DNA of 42,198 nt from Candidatus Doudnabacteria bacterium RIFCSPHIGHO2_01_FULL_46_14 (GCA_001779925.1 MFEK01000006.1:38201-80398); one strand, 5' to 3'; counted from the stretch's first letter, positions 7,382 through 16,162 are shown. Notes: generated by a model not told the origin, from the sequence alone. Numbers and translations are program-made.

Positions 7382-8478
7382 CAATTTTTTTGGTCGGCGG
7401 CGGAACCGGAGGGGCGACTGCGCCAGTGCTGGCGGTCGGTGAAGCGTTAAAGCAGATCAGGCCGGACGCAAAATTTTATTTTATAGGCAATAACGGCGTA
7501 GAAAAAAAGATGATTGCCAAATCAAAACTGCCGCTCGCGTATTTATCCATCCCCGCCGGCAAATGGCGCAGGTATTTTTCTTTAATGAATCTCGTAGATT
7601 TGTTTAAAACTGCCGCTGGATTTCTAAAATCGTTTTACTTAATAAGCAGATACAGCCCTGATATTATCTTTGGTGCAGGTAGTTTCGTGCAGGTGCCAAT
7701 AGTTTGGGCTGCTTTTTTTCGACGTGTTCCGGTTGTCATCCACCAGCCAGATTTTGAGCTTCTCCTGTCCACCAGGCTTGCAGCGCCGATCGCCCGGGCG
7801 ATTACTGTGAGTTTTGCCGGATCGGAAAAAGATGTACCGGAGTTTTCAGGGCTATTAAAAAAAATAAAAAAATCAAAAGTGCACGTGACGGGCAACCCGG
7901 TTCGGAAAGAGATTTTAGGAGGTTCAAAAGACAGGGCTATAAAAATTTTCAGTTTGAATAAAGATTATCCTGTAATCTTGATCATGGGCGGCAGTCAAGG
8001 CGCAGTCAAGTTAAATGATATAATCGAGAATGCCGCGACTGAGCTTGTAAAATATGTGCAGATAATTCATATAAAAGGAGGAAAGGGCAGCGGAGGGGAG
8101 GATTTTAGGAACCCGCATTATCATGCTTACGAATATCTCGGCGCGGATCTGCGCGATGCTTATGAAGCTGCTGATTTTGTGGTATGCCGCGGCGGTATTT
8201 CTACGATTGCCGAGTTGTCGCTTCTCGGGAAAGCCTCGATGGTCGTACCGCTCCCAAACAGTTCCCAGGAAACAAACGCGGAACTCCTGGCTGAGACCAA
8301 ATCAGCGGTGGTCGTATTTGAAGAATTTTTGAATCCGGAGCTGCTTGTAAAATTGGTTAGGAAAGTTTTATGGAATGTAGAGGCCATGCAAACGATGAAA
8401 GCAAATATTAGACACTTGCTACCCCGAAATGCAGACAAAAAAATCGCAAAAATTATTTTAGATATTTATGCGCAATAA
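7378..8478 (+). CDS. murG: MurG-like UDP-GlcNAc transferase, divergent active site
   Basis: MurG adds GlcNAc to lipid I to make lipid II on the inner face of the membrane. This 366-residue protein has the fold signature: VGGGTGGATAPVLAVGEAL at the N-terminus, MGGSQGA in the linker and CRGGISTIAEL, then PLPNSSQETNAE in the donor site. It departs from E. coli MurG where the GTGG loop is normally followed by His (here Ala, at residue 13) and where HEQN is normally found (here HQPD). It may be a MurG with the altered loop typical of some deep lineages, or a related GlcNAc transferase. The location just before murC and murB favours MurG. It overlaps the previous gene by 4 bases and the next by 11. 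Confidence 0.8.
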   Translation: MTIFLVGGGTGGATAPVLAVGEALKQIRPDAKFYFIGNNGVEKKMIAKSKLPLAYLSIPAGKWRRYFSLMNLVDLFKTAAGFLKSFYLISRYSPDIIFGAGSFVQVPIVWAAFFRRVPVVIHQPDFELLLSTRLAAPIARAITVSFAGSEKDVPEFSGLLKKIKKSKVHVTGNPVRKEILGGSKDRAIKIFSLNKDYPVILIMGGSQGAVKLNDIIENAATELVKYVQIIHIKGGKGSGGEDFRNPHYHAYEYLGADLRDAYEAADFVVCRGGISTIAELSLLGKASMVVPLPNSSQETNAELLAETKSAVVVFEEFLNPELLVKLVRKVLWNVEAMQTMKANIRHLLPRNADKKIAKIILDIYAQ

Positions 8479-9436
8479 CAGGCCTGCCCCACCGGCCCGC
8501 CTACCGGACAGGAATGCAGTCAGACCCAAAATTGGTTTAGCCTTTTCAGGAGGTTCAGGGAAGGCGATTTCCTACGTTGGTATCCTTGAGGTCTTTGAAG
8601 AAAATAATATTCCGATTGATTATATTACCGCTTGTTCTTCCGGGACGATTATCGCCGCCAGTTACGCCTGCGGCACCCTACAAAAATTGAAAGATGATTG
8701 GCTTTCTCTGGATAAAAAGTTTGTATTAAAAATGTTTGAATTGAATAATACTAAACAGGCATTATTCTCAACAGACAAATTCGCTGAGTGGCTTGGGCAA
8801 TATGTGAACAAGAATTTCGAGGATGTTACTCCCAGACTGGGTTTTGTCTGTGCGGATTTGAAAACAGCGACTCAGATCGTGCTGGGTTTGGGGGATATTC
8901 TCAAGGCCGGGCAGGCCAGCTGTGCCGTGCCCGGTCTTTTTTCTCCTATTCCTTGGGGCAACATGCTCCTTGCGGATGGCGGGCTGGTTTGTACTATCCC
9001 CGGGAAAGAGGCGCGGGAAATGGGCGCGGACATCGTAATCGGCGGCGATATTTTAGGGAGGCGACATGTGTTTACCAGGAAAACGATTCAATTCCGTGAA
9101 AAATATAATAATTTCAAAGAGAGTTCCTTGTTTTGGCCTTTTCGTTTTCTATCCAAGCAGTTTAATAAATTTAGAGATGCAGTATTGGTCGAACAGCGCG
9201 CTTCGCATGGCCCCAACATATTTTCTATATTAGGCAATGCCATGAATATTGTCGTTGATATTGAAAAAAATGAAATAATTGACAACGGAGGATGCGATGT
9301 TGTTTTGACCCCGGACGTGAAATTGACCAATAAAATCGGATTTTCCGATTCGAAAAACATGTACGAAGAAGGCAGGCGAGTCGCTTTGGAAGCCATTCCT
9401 CAGATTAGGAAATTAATTGCGGAGCACAAAGCTTGA
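8468..9436 (+). CDS. Patatin-like phospholipase (RssA family)
   Basis: A 322-residue patatin-family lipid acyl hydrolase. The oxyanion loop GLAFSGGSGKA is at about 24-34, and the nucleophile Ser lies in ACSSGTI, an A-x-S-x-G form of the usual GxSxG. The catalytic Asp is in LADGGLV. No signal peptide, so cytoplasmic or membrane-associated. The first 20 or so residues (RNNRPAPPARLPDRNAVRP) are encoded by a palindromic repeat and are probably not part of the fold. It overlaps murG by 11 bases and ends in a TTGA overlap with the next gene. A role in phospholipid turnover, together with the adjacent glycerophosphodiesterase, is an inference from position. Confidence 0.82.
   Translation: MRNNRPAPPARLPDRNAVRPKIGLAFSGGSGKAISYVGILEVFEENNIPIDYITACSSGTIIAASYACGTLQKLKDDWLSLDKKFVLKMFELNNTKQALFSTDKFAEWLGQYVNKNFEDVTPRLGFVCADLKTATQIVLGLGDILKAGQASCAVPGLFSPIPWGNMLLADGGLVCTIPGKEAREMGADIVIGGDILGRRHVFTRKTIQFREKYNNFKESSLFWPFRFLSKQFNKFRDAVLVEQRASHGPNIFSILGNAMNIVVDIEKNEIIDNGGCDVVLTPDVKLTNKIGFSDSKNMYEEGRRVALEAIPQIRKLIAEHKA
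8481..8512. repeat. GC-rich palindromic repeat at the patatin-like N-terminus
   Basis: CCTGCCC...CCGGCCCGCCTACCGGACAGG. It belongs to a second repeat type rich in CCGCC and related to those at 16850, 21151 and 38875. Confidence 0.5.
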
Positions 9437-10185
9437 AAATTTTTGCGCATCGCGGCGGCATGGGGCGCGCCCCCGAAAATTCTCTCAAGGCTTGGCAGAC
9501 CGCGCTGGCCGACGGAGCTGACGGATTTGAGTGCGACGTGGTCTTCACGCGCGATCGCGAGCCAGTCATCATGCACGTCCCAATGCGCAGTTTTAATGTG
9601 CACCGCCAAACCGGGTACAGGCTGTTCCTTGACCGCATTGATTGGAAGGATTTGTGCAGGTATAAAACCCTTGGCGAACCGATTGTCCATCTTGACGAGC
9701 TTTTGCAGTTTTTATCGCAAAACCAGATTTCGTGCGTGATTGAACCGAAAAGGACTGACAGACTGCTCGTGGAAAAAATTGTCGCGGGAGTAAAAAAATT
9801 TCATGTTGAAGACAAGGTGGAGATGATCGGTTTTTATTCCCGGCGCGAGAACCTCATCTGGGCGAAGCGGCTTTTACCGTCTATGCGCACCAGCGTTATT
9901 ACTCTGTGGCCTTTCGGTGATTGGCCGGAGCTTTGCCGTACGGCCCGCGCGGACGCAATTGTTGCGGGTTGGAAATTTGCAAACCACTGGCTGACGGCAG
10001 ATAAATTATTGAGGCATCTCAAAGAAAAGATCGGGGCCGCTCAGGCTGCGGGCATAGAGGTGCATTTGGGTCTGGCAAACAGCGAAACTGATATAAAATG
10101 GGCATTTGATCAATGCCCGGATCGGATTTACAGTGATGATATAAGGTTTCTCAAACAAATTTTAAAAAACCATGTTCACAGCTAA
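9433..10185 (+). CDS. Glycerophosphodiester phosphodiesterase
   Basis: A 250-residue GDPD-family TIM-barrel enzyme that cleaves deacylated phospholipids to glycerol-3-phosphate and an alcohol. Motifs: FAHRGG (4-9), PENSLKAW (14-21), GFECDVVFTRD (32-42) with the metal-binding Glu and Asp, VIMHV with the catalytic His, and CVIEPKR (101-107), where K is at the usual place. There is no signal peptide. The start is TTG 9433, overlapping the stop of the patatin-like gene as TTGA; the HRGG motif begins a few residues later, so the start is well constrained. It overlaps murC by 14 bases. Paired with the phospholipase it could recycle membrane lipids (inference). Confidence 0.87.
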   Translation: MKIFAHRGGMGRAPENSLKAWQTALADGADGFECDVVFTRDREPVIMHVPMRSFNVHRQTGYRLFLDRIDWKDLCRYKTLGEPIVHLDELLQFLSQNQISCVIEPKRTDRLLVEKIVAGVKKFHVEDKVEMIGFYSRRENLIWAKRLLPSMRTSVITLWPFGDWPELCRTARADAIVAGWKFANHWLTADKLLRHLKEKIGAAQAAGIEVHLGLANSETDIKWAFDQCPDRIYSDDIRFLKQILKNHVHS

Positions 10186-11434
10186 AAAAATTCATATCAT
10201 TGGGATTGGCGGAGTCGGCATATCGGCGCTGGCAAAAGTTTTGGAAGCACAAGGCGCAATTATTTCCGGTTCAGATCTTGAAGCTGGCGGGCATAGAGCG
10301 GAAAATGTGGCGGAAAATACGCAGCTCGTGATTTATTCCAATGCAGTACCTGAGGATAATGTGGAACGCGCCAAGGCGCGCAGGCTTGGTATCAAGGAAT
10401 TATCTTATCCCGAAGCGCTCGGAGAATTTTGTAAAAGCAAAAAAATCATTGCAGTGGCCGGAACCAATGGCAAGACTACCACCACAGCCATGGTTGGCTG
10501 GATCATGCAGCAAGCAGGTCTCGATCCTACGGTGGTCGTAGGAAGCAAGGTTTTGGATTGGGACTCCAATGCTCGGACAGGAAAAGGAGAATATGTTGTT
10601 TTGGAAGCCGACGAATACCGGCGGGCTTTTTTAAACTATCAGCCGGATATTGCCGTGATTACAAATATCGCCGCAGATCACATGGATTATTATAAAAACC
10701 TGGACGACATCAAGACCGCATTTTTTCAATTCACCCAAAAAATCAAGCCCGGCGGCACGCTGATTTTCAATGTCGCTGATGGGAATACTGCATCGGTTGC
10801 CGAGAAATTCGAGGGCGAGGCTATCGGATTTGCCAGCGCTGGTAATTTTCGGCTGTTGGTGCCCGGCGATTTCAACCAAGCGAACGCTCAAGCGGCCGCT
10901 GCCGCAGCGAGAGTGCTGGCAGTTCCCCAAAACACAATTGAAAAAGCACTGGCGGAATTCTCCGGCACATGGCGTCGGTTTGAAAGAATCGGGAAATTAG
11001 GCAGAGCGCAAATTATTTCCGATTATACACACCATCCGGACGGAATCGTGGTGACATTGAAAACTGCCAATGAGTTATACGGAGATGCAACTTTGGCAGT
11101 TTTTCAGCCGCACCAGCACAACCGAACAAAAAAATTATTTAAAGAATTTGTAAAAGCTTTTTGCAAAAGTTCCGTCCAGGATGTCATTATTTCCGAAATT
11201 TTTGAAGTGGCAGGACGAGAAGACCGAGAGGATCAGGATATCAGTTCGCGGGATCTTGTCCGCGAAATCAAGAAATGCGGCAAGAATGCAATGTATTCCC
11301 GGGATTTAGCAGAATGTGAGAAAAAAATCAGAGGAATTGCAGAGAAGTACAAAGCTGTTGTAATTATGGGGGCAGGGGATATATATAAAATGGCTGATCA
11401 GCTTGTAGCTGATAGGAGTAGCTTGAAGATATGA
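10172..11434 (+). CDS. murC: UDP-N-acetylmuramate--L-alanine ligase MurC
   Basis: The first ATP-dependent ligase of peptidoglycan stem-peptide synthesis. The 420-residue protein has the N-terminal nucleotide-sugar fold with HIIGIGGVGISALAKVL (8-24), the ATP loop AGTNGKTTT (96-104) with Lys101, VLEADEYRR, ITNIAADHMDYY, and the C-terminal Mur ligase domain with ISDYTHHPDGI and FQPHQHNR. It is slightly shorter than the usual 450-490 residues, as is common in small genomes. It overlaps murB by ATGA (11431-11434). With murG and murB in the same operon it shows that this organism makes peptidoglycan. Confidence 0.95.
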   Translation: MFTAKKIHIIGIGGVGISALAKVLEAQGAIISGSDLEAGGHRAENVAENTQLVIYSNAVPEDNVERAKARRLGIKELSYPEALGEFCKSKKIIAVAGTNGKTTTTAMVGWIMQQAGLDPTVVVGSKVLDWDSNARTGKGEYVVLEADEYRRAFLNYQPDIAVITNIAADHMDYYKNLDDIKTAFFQFTQKIKPGGTLIFNVADGNTASVAEKFEGEAIGFASAGNFRLLVPGDFNQANAQAAAAAARVLAVPQNTIEKALAEFSGTWRRFERIGKLGRAQIISDYTHHPDGIVVTLKTANELYGDATLAVFQPHQHNRTKKLFKEFVKAFCKSSVQDVIISEIFEVAGREDREDQDISSRDLVREIKKCGKNAMYSRDLAECEKKIRGIAEKYKAVVIMGAGDIYKMADQLVADRSSLKI

Positions 11435-12348
11435 AGATAAAAAAAGACTTTCCTCTGAAAAAATTTACTACCATTAGCATTGGCGGGGCAGCCAAATATT
11501 TTGTTGTGATAAAAAAAGAAAACGAGCTAGTGGCCGCAATCCAGTCTGCTAAAAAATTCAAACTGCCCTGGTATGTCGTAGGGGAGGGTTCAAACCTGAT
11601 TGTTTCTGATACAGGATACCAAGGGGTAATCATTCAGAACCAGATTAAGGATTTTGAGCAAAAGGGTTTAAATACTTTTGTTGGGTCCGGGTATTCGCTA
11701 CTTAGGTTTGTCCTCGAGGCCGATAAACTAGGAATGGCAGGCATGGAGCGGATGGCAGGCATACCGGGAACAGTTGGTGGCGCAATCTACGGCTGCGCGG
11801 GCGCGTACGGTCAGGAAATAAAAGATCATCTGGTTTCTGTGAGATTTTTTGATGGCAAAGAATTCCGAAATTTAACAAAACACCAATGCCGGTTTCGATA
11901 CCGCAGCAGTATTTTCAAAAAACATAAGAACTGGGTAATCGTCGGCGTGGAATTCGAACTGGAAAAAGGCAACGCGAGGCAACTTCTCAAAATTTCTCAC
12001 GATATTATTAAGCTTCGCGCCATAAAATACAAGTCTGGACTGAAATGTCCGGGTAGTTTCTTTAAAAATCTGATTGCCGCAGAAATCAAAGTGCCTGCTG
12101 TGCTGAAAGACCAAATCGTGTACGGGAAATTGCCAGCCGGGGTTTTGCTTGAGCAAATCGGTGCCAAAGGCATGCATGAGGGGAATATACGGGTTGCTGA
12201 TCATCACGCCAACCTTATCTACAATCCTGGCAACGGGCTTTGCTCGGACGTAAGAAAATTATCAACAAGGCTAAAAACCCTTGTCAAAAAGAGATTTGGC
12301 ATTATAATTGATGAGGAGGTTCAGTACCTCGGCTTTACGAATAACTAA
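11431..12348 (+). CDS. murB: UDP-N-acetylenolpyruvoylglucosamine reductase MurB
   Basis: An FAD-dependent reductase that converts UDP-GlcNAc-enolpyruvate to UDP-MurNAc. It has 305 residues. FAD-binding motifs: SIGGAAKYFV (16-25), GEGSNLIVSD (51-60), AGIPGTVGGAIYGCAGAYGQ (109-128). Catalytic residues: Arg158 in FRYRSS and Ser209 in CPGSFFKN. ADHHANLIYNPG is the C-terminal substrate motif. The frame's last residues (GFTNN) are encoded by the left arm of an AT-rich palindrome, so the original C-terminus may have been replaced. It overlaps murC by 4 bases. Confidence 0.95.
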   Translation: MKIKKDFPLKKFTTISIGGAAKYFVVIKKENELVAAIQSAKKFKLPWYVVGEGSNLIVSDTGYQGVIIQNQIKDFEQKGLNTFVGSGYSLLRFVLEADKLGMAGMERMAGIPGTVGGAIYGCAGAYGQEIKDHLVSVRFFDGKEFRNLTKHQCRFRYRSSIFKKHKNWVIVGVEFELEKGNARQLLKISHDIIKLRAIKYKSGLKCPGSFFKNLIAAEIKVPAVLKDQIVYGKLPAGVLLEQIGAKGMHEGNIRVADHHANLIYNPGNGLCSDVRKLSTRLKTLVKKRFGIIIDEEVQYLGFTNN

Positions 12349-12410
12349 TCGTTACGAATATACGAATGGATTCAGAATTCGTATATTGGTACTTATTCGT
12401 AATTCGTAAA
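12332..12410. repeat. AT-rich palindrome spanning the murB end and the hpf start region
   Basis: CTTTACGAAT at 12332 is mirrored by ATTCGTAAAG ending at 12410, with ATATACGAAT/ATTCGTATAT inside. The arms are about 35 nt and imperfect. It supplies the murB stop context and the sequence just before the hpf GTG. Confidence 0.65.
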
Positions 12411-12413
12411 GCT

Positions 12414-12776
12414 GTGAATATACAAATCAAAGGAACAAATTTAGAACTGACCGGGCCGCTGAAGGCTTATGTGAACGAGAAGATCGGACATCTGGAACAT
12501 TATTCGGAAGAAATAATGGAAGCGCGAGTAGAACTGGAGACATCTACTCATCATCAGAAAGGTTTTTTTCGCTGTGAAGTGAACCTCGATTTGCCGCATA
12601 TGCAGGTCATGAGGGCTGAATCGACCGGAGACGACCTTTATGCGGCGATTGATCTAGTCGTGCCCAAGCTCCGCGAACAGATCGAGCGTCATAAGGGGCG
12701 CGCTCATGGGGAAGATCGCCGTCTGAAAAGATCCCTTAAATCCATTTTTGGCTGGCGGCCGTGGAAAAGGGGTTGA
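12414..12776 (+). CDS. hpf: Ribosome hibernation promoting factor (short form)
   Basis: A 120-residue HPF/YfiA protein that binds the 30S decoding region and silences ribosomes in stationary phase. It starts MNIQIKGTNLELTGPLKAYVNEKIGHLEHYSEE, the standard beta-alpha fold of the family, and has the MRAESTGDDLYAAIDLVVPKLREQIERHKG motif at about 60-90. The basic C-terminal tail is short, without the dimerisation domain of long HPF. I chose GTG 12414 because upstream codons come from the AT-rich palindrome. No Shine-Dalgarno is visible. The stop codon overlaps the -35 box of the speA promoter. Confidence 0.88.
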   Translation: MNIQIKGTNLELTGPLKAYVNEKIGHLEHYSEEIMEARVELETSTHHQKGFFRCEVNLDLPHMQVMRAESTGDDLYAAIDLVVPKLREQIERHKGRAHGEDRRLKRSLKSIFGWRPWKRG

Positions 12777-12800
12777 CAGGCGGAGCGAGCGTGGTATGAT
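12773..12800 (+). promoter_or_regulatory. Consensus promoter of the polyamine operon
   Basis: TTGACA (12773-12778), 16-base spacer, TATGAT (12795-12800). Start expected near 12807, giving a leader of about 33 nt with AAGGAA at 12821. Confidence 0.75.
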
Positions 12801-12839
12801 TCGTCTTGTAATTTTTTAAAAAGGAAATTCTGCGCTAAA

Positions 12840-14219
12840 TTGACTGCTAAAAAAAATTGGAAAAGGTTTTGGAAACTGGGCGTCGAAGAGTTTAACACTC
12901 AGTTTTTCGACATTACACGTGACGGCGAGCTCACGGTTAGAGAAGGCAATTATATCTACAACCTCAATGATTTGGTGAAAAAATACGGCTCACCTCTGGA
13001 GGTTGTTTTCCCTTTTATTTTGGAAGAGAGACTGGAAGACCTTCAGGATTATTTCCGGGCATATATGAAGATCCAAGGGTATAAAGGCAAATTTTTCTAC
13101 CATTACCCGATGAAGGTCAACCAAAATAAGGAATTCGTTATGCCTCTGATTTCCGAAGGCGCGCACATGGAGGTCGGATCGGTAAATGAGCTTTGGTTGG
13201 TTAAAAAACTCTGGGAGGGAGAGAAATTCCACGCCAAGCTTCGCGTACTTTGTAATGGCCCGAAAACTGATGCGTACCTAAAACTTGTTGACGAATTGCG
13301 CAGCAAAGACCTTGCCATCATGCCAATCATCGAAGACGAACATGAACTGGATAAGCTCTATAAATACAAAGGCGATGTGGGGATCCGCGTTAACCTGGAT
13401 ACCAAAGCAGACACGCACTGGGATAAAAAGATTGACCGATTTGGACTGACGGCCAAGCAGATTCTTGCTTTACCGCGGATGAAAAACCTCAAGCTTCTGC
13501 ATTACCATATCGGCTCGCAGATTGTTACCGCTGGAAGCGTGATTAAACCGGTAGAAGAGGCAATGGATCTTTATATCAAGCTGTCCAAAATCCAACCCGG
13601 TCTCGATACACTCGATATTGGCGGCGGTTTCGGAGTGCCTTATGAAAAAAAGCCGTTTTATACAGCCAAGGAAATATCGGAGAGAATCGTGAAGCTCCTT
13701 AAAAAAATGAGCGACGAGGCCGGCATTCGACATCCAAATCTTGTCGTGGAATGGGGCAGATACGTAGTCGCACCGGCTCAGGTGACGATTTACAATGTCA
13801 TAGCCGAAAAGCCGATTCCTAAGGCCAATGCCAAATCGTGGTATGTCATCGACGGCAGTTTTATGAACGACCTTCTGGATACCTGGGCCATTCACCAGAA
13901 ATGGCATGTGGTCCCGGTAAACAACGCCAATACCCGCGACCTGAAAAGCGTATGGCTTGCCGGATCCTCGTGCGATTCAGACGATAAATACACTGCCGGC
14001 GGAAATTATATCCTGCTTCCAAAACTCCGAGAAGGCGAGCCGCAGCATTTTGCCGTGTTAGATTCCGGGGCTTACCAGGATGCACTGGCTTCTCATCATT
14101 GCTTGCTTTCCAGCCCTGCCAAACTCATTGCCCAGGACGGGACGATCAAGATCGCCCGCAAGCGCGAGAGCTCGGAAATGGTGGGCAAACTGTTCGGTTG
14201 GGGCAACGGGGAGCACTGA
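12840..14219 (+). CDS. speA: Biosynthetic arginine decarboxylase, short form
   Basis: A PLP-dependent fold-III enzyme converting arginine to agmatine. The PLP lysine is Lys92 in YPMKVNQ, which is the SpeA form of the motif. LHYHIGSQ, LDIGGGFGVPY (phosphate loop), VEWGRYVVAP, SCDSDDKY (active-site Cys and Asp) and DSGAYQDALASHHC follow in family order. At 459 residues it is much shorter than the roughly 630 of E. coli SpeA, so inserted and C-terminal helical regions are missing. The start is TTG 12840, the only candidate after an in-frame stop. The ATG of aguB follows the TGA by one base. The two genes that process agmatine lie directly downstream, which supports the substrate. Confidence 0.88.
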   Translation: MTAKKNWKRFWKLGVEEFNTQFFDITRDGELTVREGNYIYNLNDLVKKYGSPLEVVFPFILEERLEDLQDYFRAYMKIQGYKGKFFYHYPMKVNQNKEFVMPLISEGAHMEVGSVNELWLVKKLWEGEKFHAKLRVLCNGPKTDAYLKLVDELRSKDLAIMPIIEDEHELDKLYKYKGDVGIRVNLDTKADTHWDKKIDRFGLTAKQILALPRMKNLKLLHYHIGSQIVTAGSVIKPVEEAMDLYIKLSKIQPGLDTLDIGGGFGVPYEKKPFYTAKEISERIVKLLKKMSDEAGIRHPNLVVEWGRYVVAPAQVTIYNVIAEKPIPKANAKSWYVIDGSFMNDLLDTWAIHQKWHVVPVNNANTRDLKSVWLAGSSCDSDDKYTAGGNYILLPKLREGEPQHFAVLDSGAYQDALASHHCLLSSPAKLIAQDGTIKIARKRESSEMVGKLFGWGNGEH

Positions 14220-14220
14220 C

Positions 14221-15150
14221 ATGGCAAAGAAACAGCTCGTCAAAATTGGATTAGTGCAGATGGCGGTTCCTGCAACAAAAAAGGCGGCTTTGGAAAAAGC
14301 CGCTCGATTAATTACGCAAGCTGCCAAGAAAGGCGCAAAGATTATTTGTCTACCCGAATTGTTCAACACGCCGTATTTCCCCCAAAAAGATAAGCTTCCT
14401 AAAAAACAGTACGCTGAGACCGTTTCCGGAGTAGTTATGCGTTCTCTGGCCGCTCAGGCAAAAAAATTAAAAATTACTTTAATCGTTCCGATCTATGAGC
14501 TGCGCGATACAAAATACTACAATACAGCCGTGGTATTTAGCGAGCAGGGAAAGTTTTCCGGTCAGTATGACAAGATCCATATTCCTCATGATCCGGGTTT
14601 TTACGAGAAGAGTTATTTTGAGCAGGGAAAAGGCGATTATAAAATTTTTAAATCTCCGTATGCCAAATTTGCCGTTTTGATTTGCTATGACCAGTGGTAT
14701 CCGGAAGCAGCCAGGGCGGCGCGGCTGAATGGCGCGGAAATAATTTTTTACCCGACAGCTATCGGCGACATTATCGGATACAAGACGGAAGGGGATTGGC
14801 ACAATGCCTGGGAAACCGCCCAGCGCGGGCATGCCATAGCCAATAGCGTTTATGTTGCCGGAGTGAACCGTACGGGCCGCGAGGGGCAAATGCGATTTTT
14901 TGGACAGTCGTTCGTCTCTGATCCGTTCGGCAAAATCATAAAGCGAGCAAGCAAATCAAAAGACGAGGCAGTAGTTGTGCAAATAGATTTGGAAAGAAAT
15001 AGATTTTTTGCGGATGGCTGGGGATTTTTGCGCAACCGCCGTCCGGATACCTACAAAGCCCTGGTTGCCAAAAAACTTACGGAAAAGCACCGCGGCTTGA
15101 AAAACGTTCCGCACTACAAAGACGAAATCCGCGCTCTGGAAGGAAAATAA
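14221..15150 (+). CDS. aguB: N-carbamoylputrescine amidohydrolase
   Basis: A nitrilase-superfamily enzyme that hydrolyses N-carbamoylputrescine to putrescine, CO2 and ammonia. The catalytic triad is visible: Glu46 in CLPELF, Lys118 in YDKIHIPHD, Cys155 in LICYDQWYPE. The 309-residue length is typical. ATG 14221 is preferred to a longer frame because the upstream codons are an overlapping reading of speA. It lies between speA and aguA with 1-base spacing on both sides, so the three enzymes (arginine to agmatine to carbamoylputrescine to putrescine) are co-expressed. Confidence 0.94.
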   Translation: MAKKQLVKIGLVQMAVPATKKAALEKAARLITQAAKKGAKIICLPELFNTPYFPQKDKLPKKQYAETVSGVVMRSLAAQAKKLKITLIVPIYELRDTKYYNTAVVFSEQGKFSGQYDKIHIPHDPGFYEKSYFEQGKGDYKIFKSPYAKFAVLICYDQWYPEAARAARLNGAEIIFYPTAIGDIIGYKTEGDWHNAWETAQRGHAIANSVYVAGVNRTGREGQMRFFGQSFVSDPFGKIIKRASKSKDEAVVVQIDLERNRFFADGWGFLRNRRPDTYKALVAKKLTEKHRGLKNVPHYKDEIRALEGK

Positions 15151-15151
15151 T

Positions 15152-16159
15152 ATGCTAAGGTTACCAGCAGAATGGGAGAAACACGACGCGGTGTGGATGG
15201 CCTGGCCACATGATAAGATTTCGTTTGGCGCTTTGAACGAGCCAAAAGATTCACCTGACCATGAGCGTTTGGGTCGGATTGAGAAAATCTTTTTACAAAT
15301 TATTGACGCGCTTCAAGGTTCTGAGCAGGTGAATTTGATTGTCAGGGACAAAAAACAACATGCTGATATTCTTGAGAAAGTGAGAATGTATGAGACGAAC
15401 TATGCTGATGTATGGACTCGCGATTACGCGCCGAGTTTTGTAATCGAGGATGCCAAAAAATTAGCAGGTATTAAATGGGAATACAGTGCTTATGGTTCTA
15501 AATTTCCAGACCTCTTGAAAGATAATGAAGTATTTAAAAGTTTAGATTTGGGAATGCAGCTCGTTGAGCCTGGGGTGCTGTTGGAAGATGGAGCGATAGA
15601 AAACAATGGACAAGGAACGCTTATTACCACGCAGCAATGTTTGTTCGCTCGCAACCCGAACATGACCAAAGCAGAATTTGAAAATATTTTTCAAAAACAC
15701 CTCGGTGTGACAAAGGTTATATGGCTGGAGCAGGGGATAGTGGGTGACCATACTGACGGACATATTGATGAGGTGGCAAGATTTGTTGCTCCTCATAAAA
15801 TCGTCTGCGCATACGAGGATGACCCAAGCGATGAAAATTACCAGATTCTCCAGAAAAATTACGAAACTTTAAAAACAGCCACAGACGGGCAGTGGAGGCC
15901 TTTTGAGATCATCAAACTCCCTATGCCGCACCTGAAATATCGTGACGGACAAAAAGCCCCTGTGTCTTACGCAAATTTTTATATAGCAAATAAAGTAGTA
16001 TTGGCTGGGATTTTTAATGATCCGCACGATGCTGAGGCTTTGGAAATTTTGAAGGGCCTGTTTCCGGAGAGGCAAGTCATAGCCATTGACTCGACAGATA
16101 TCGTCTACGGTGGGGGCGGTGTCCATTGCATGACTCGCCAACAACCCGCTATAATCTAG
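15152..16159 (+). CDS. aguA: Agmatine deiminase
   Basis: Converts agmatine to N-carbamoylputrescine and ammonia. The 335-residue protein is a pentein-fold guanidino-modifying enzyme: LPAEWEKHDAVWMAWPHDK at the N-terminus, YADVWTRDYAPSFV near 88-101, GDHTDGHIDEVARF with the catalytic His and Asp, and GGGGVHCMTRQ at the end with Cys326 as nucleophile. AAGGAAAAT precedes the ATG. The frame's stop overlaps the -10 box of the following gene (TATAAT at 16150-16155), so that gene can also be transcribed separately. Confidence 0.94.
   Translation: MLRLPAEWEKHDAVWMAWPHDKISFGALNEPKDSPDHERLGRIEKIFLQIIDALQGSEQVNLIVRDKKQHADILEKVRMYETNYADVWTRDYAPSFVIEDAKKLAGIKWEYSAYGSKFPDLLKDNEVFKSLDLGMQLVEPGVLLEDGAIENNGQGTLITTQQCLFARNPNMTKAEFENIFQKHLGVTKVIWLEQGIVGDHTDGHIDEVARFVAPHKIVCAYEDDPSDENYQILQKNYETLKTATDGQWRPFEIIKLPMPHLKYRDGQKAPVSYANFYIANKVVLAGIFNDPHDAEALEILKGLFPERQVIAIDSTDIVYGGGGVHCMTRQQPAII
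16150..16155 (+). promoter_or_regulatory. -10 box TATAAT of the deoxyhypusine-synthase homologue
   Basis: It lies inside the last codons of aguA and ends seven bases before ATG 16163, so the transcript would be leaderless. Confidence 0.5.
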
Positions 16160-16162
16160 GCC

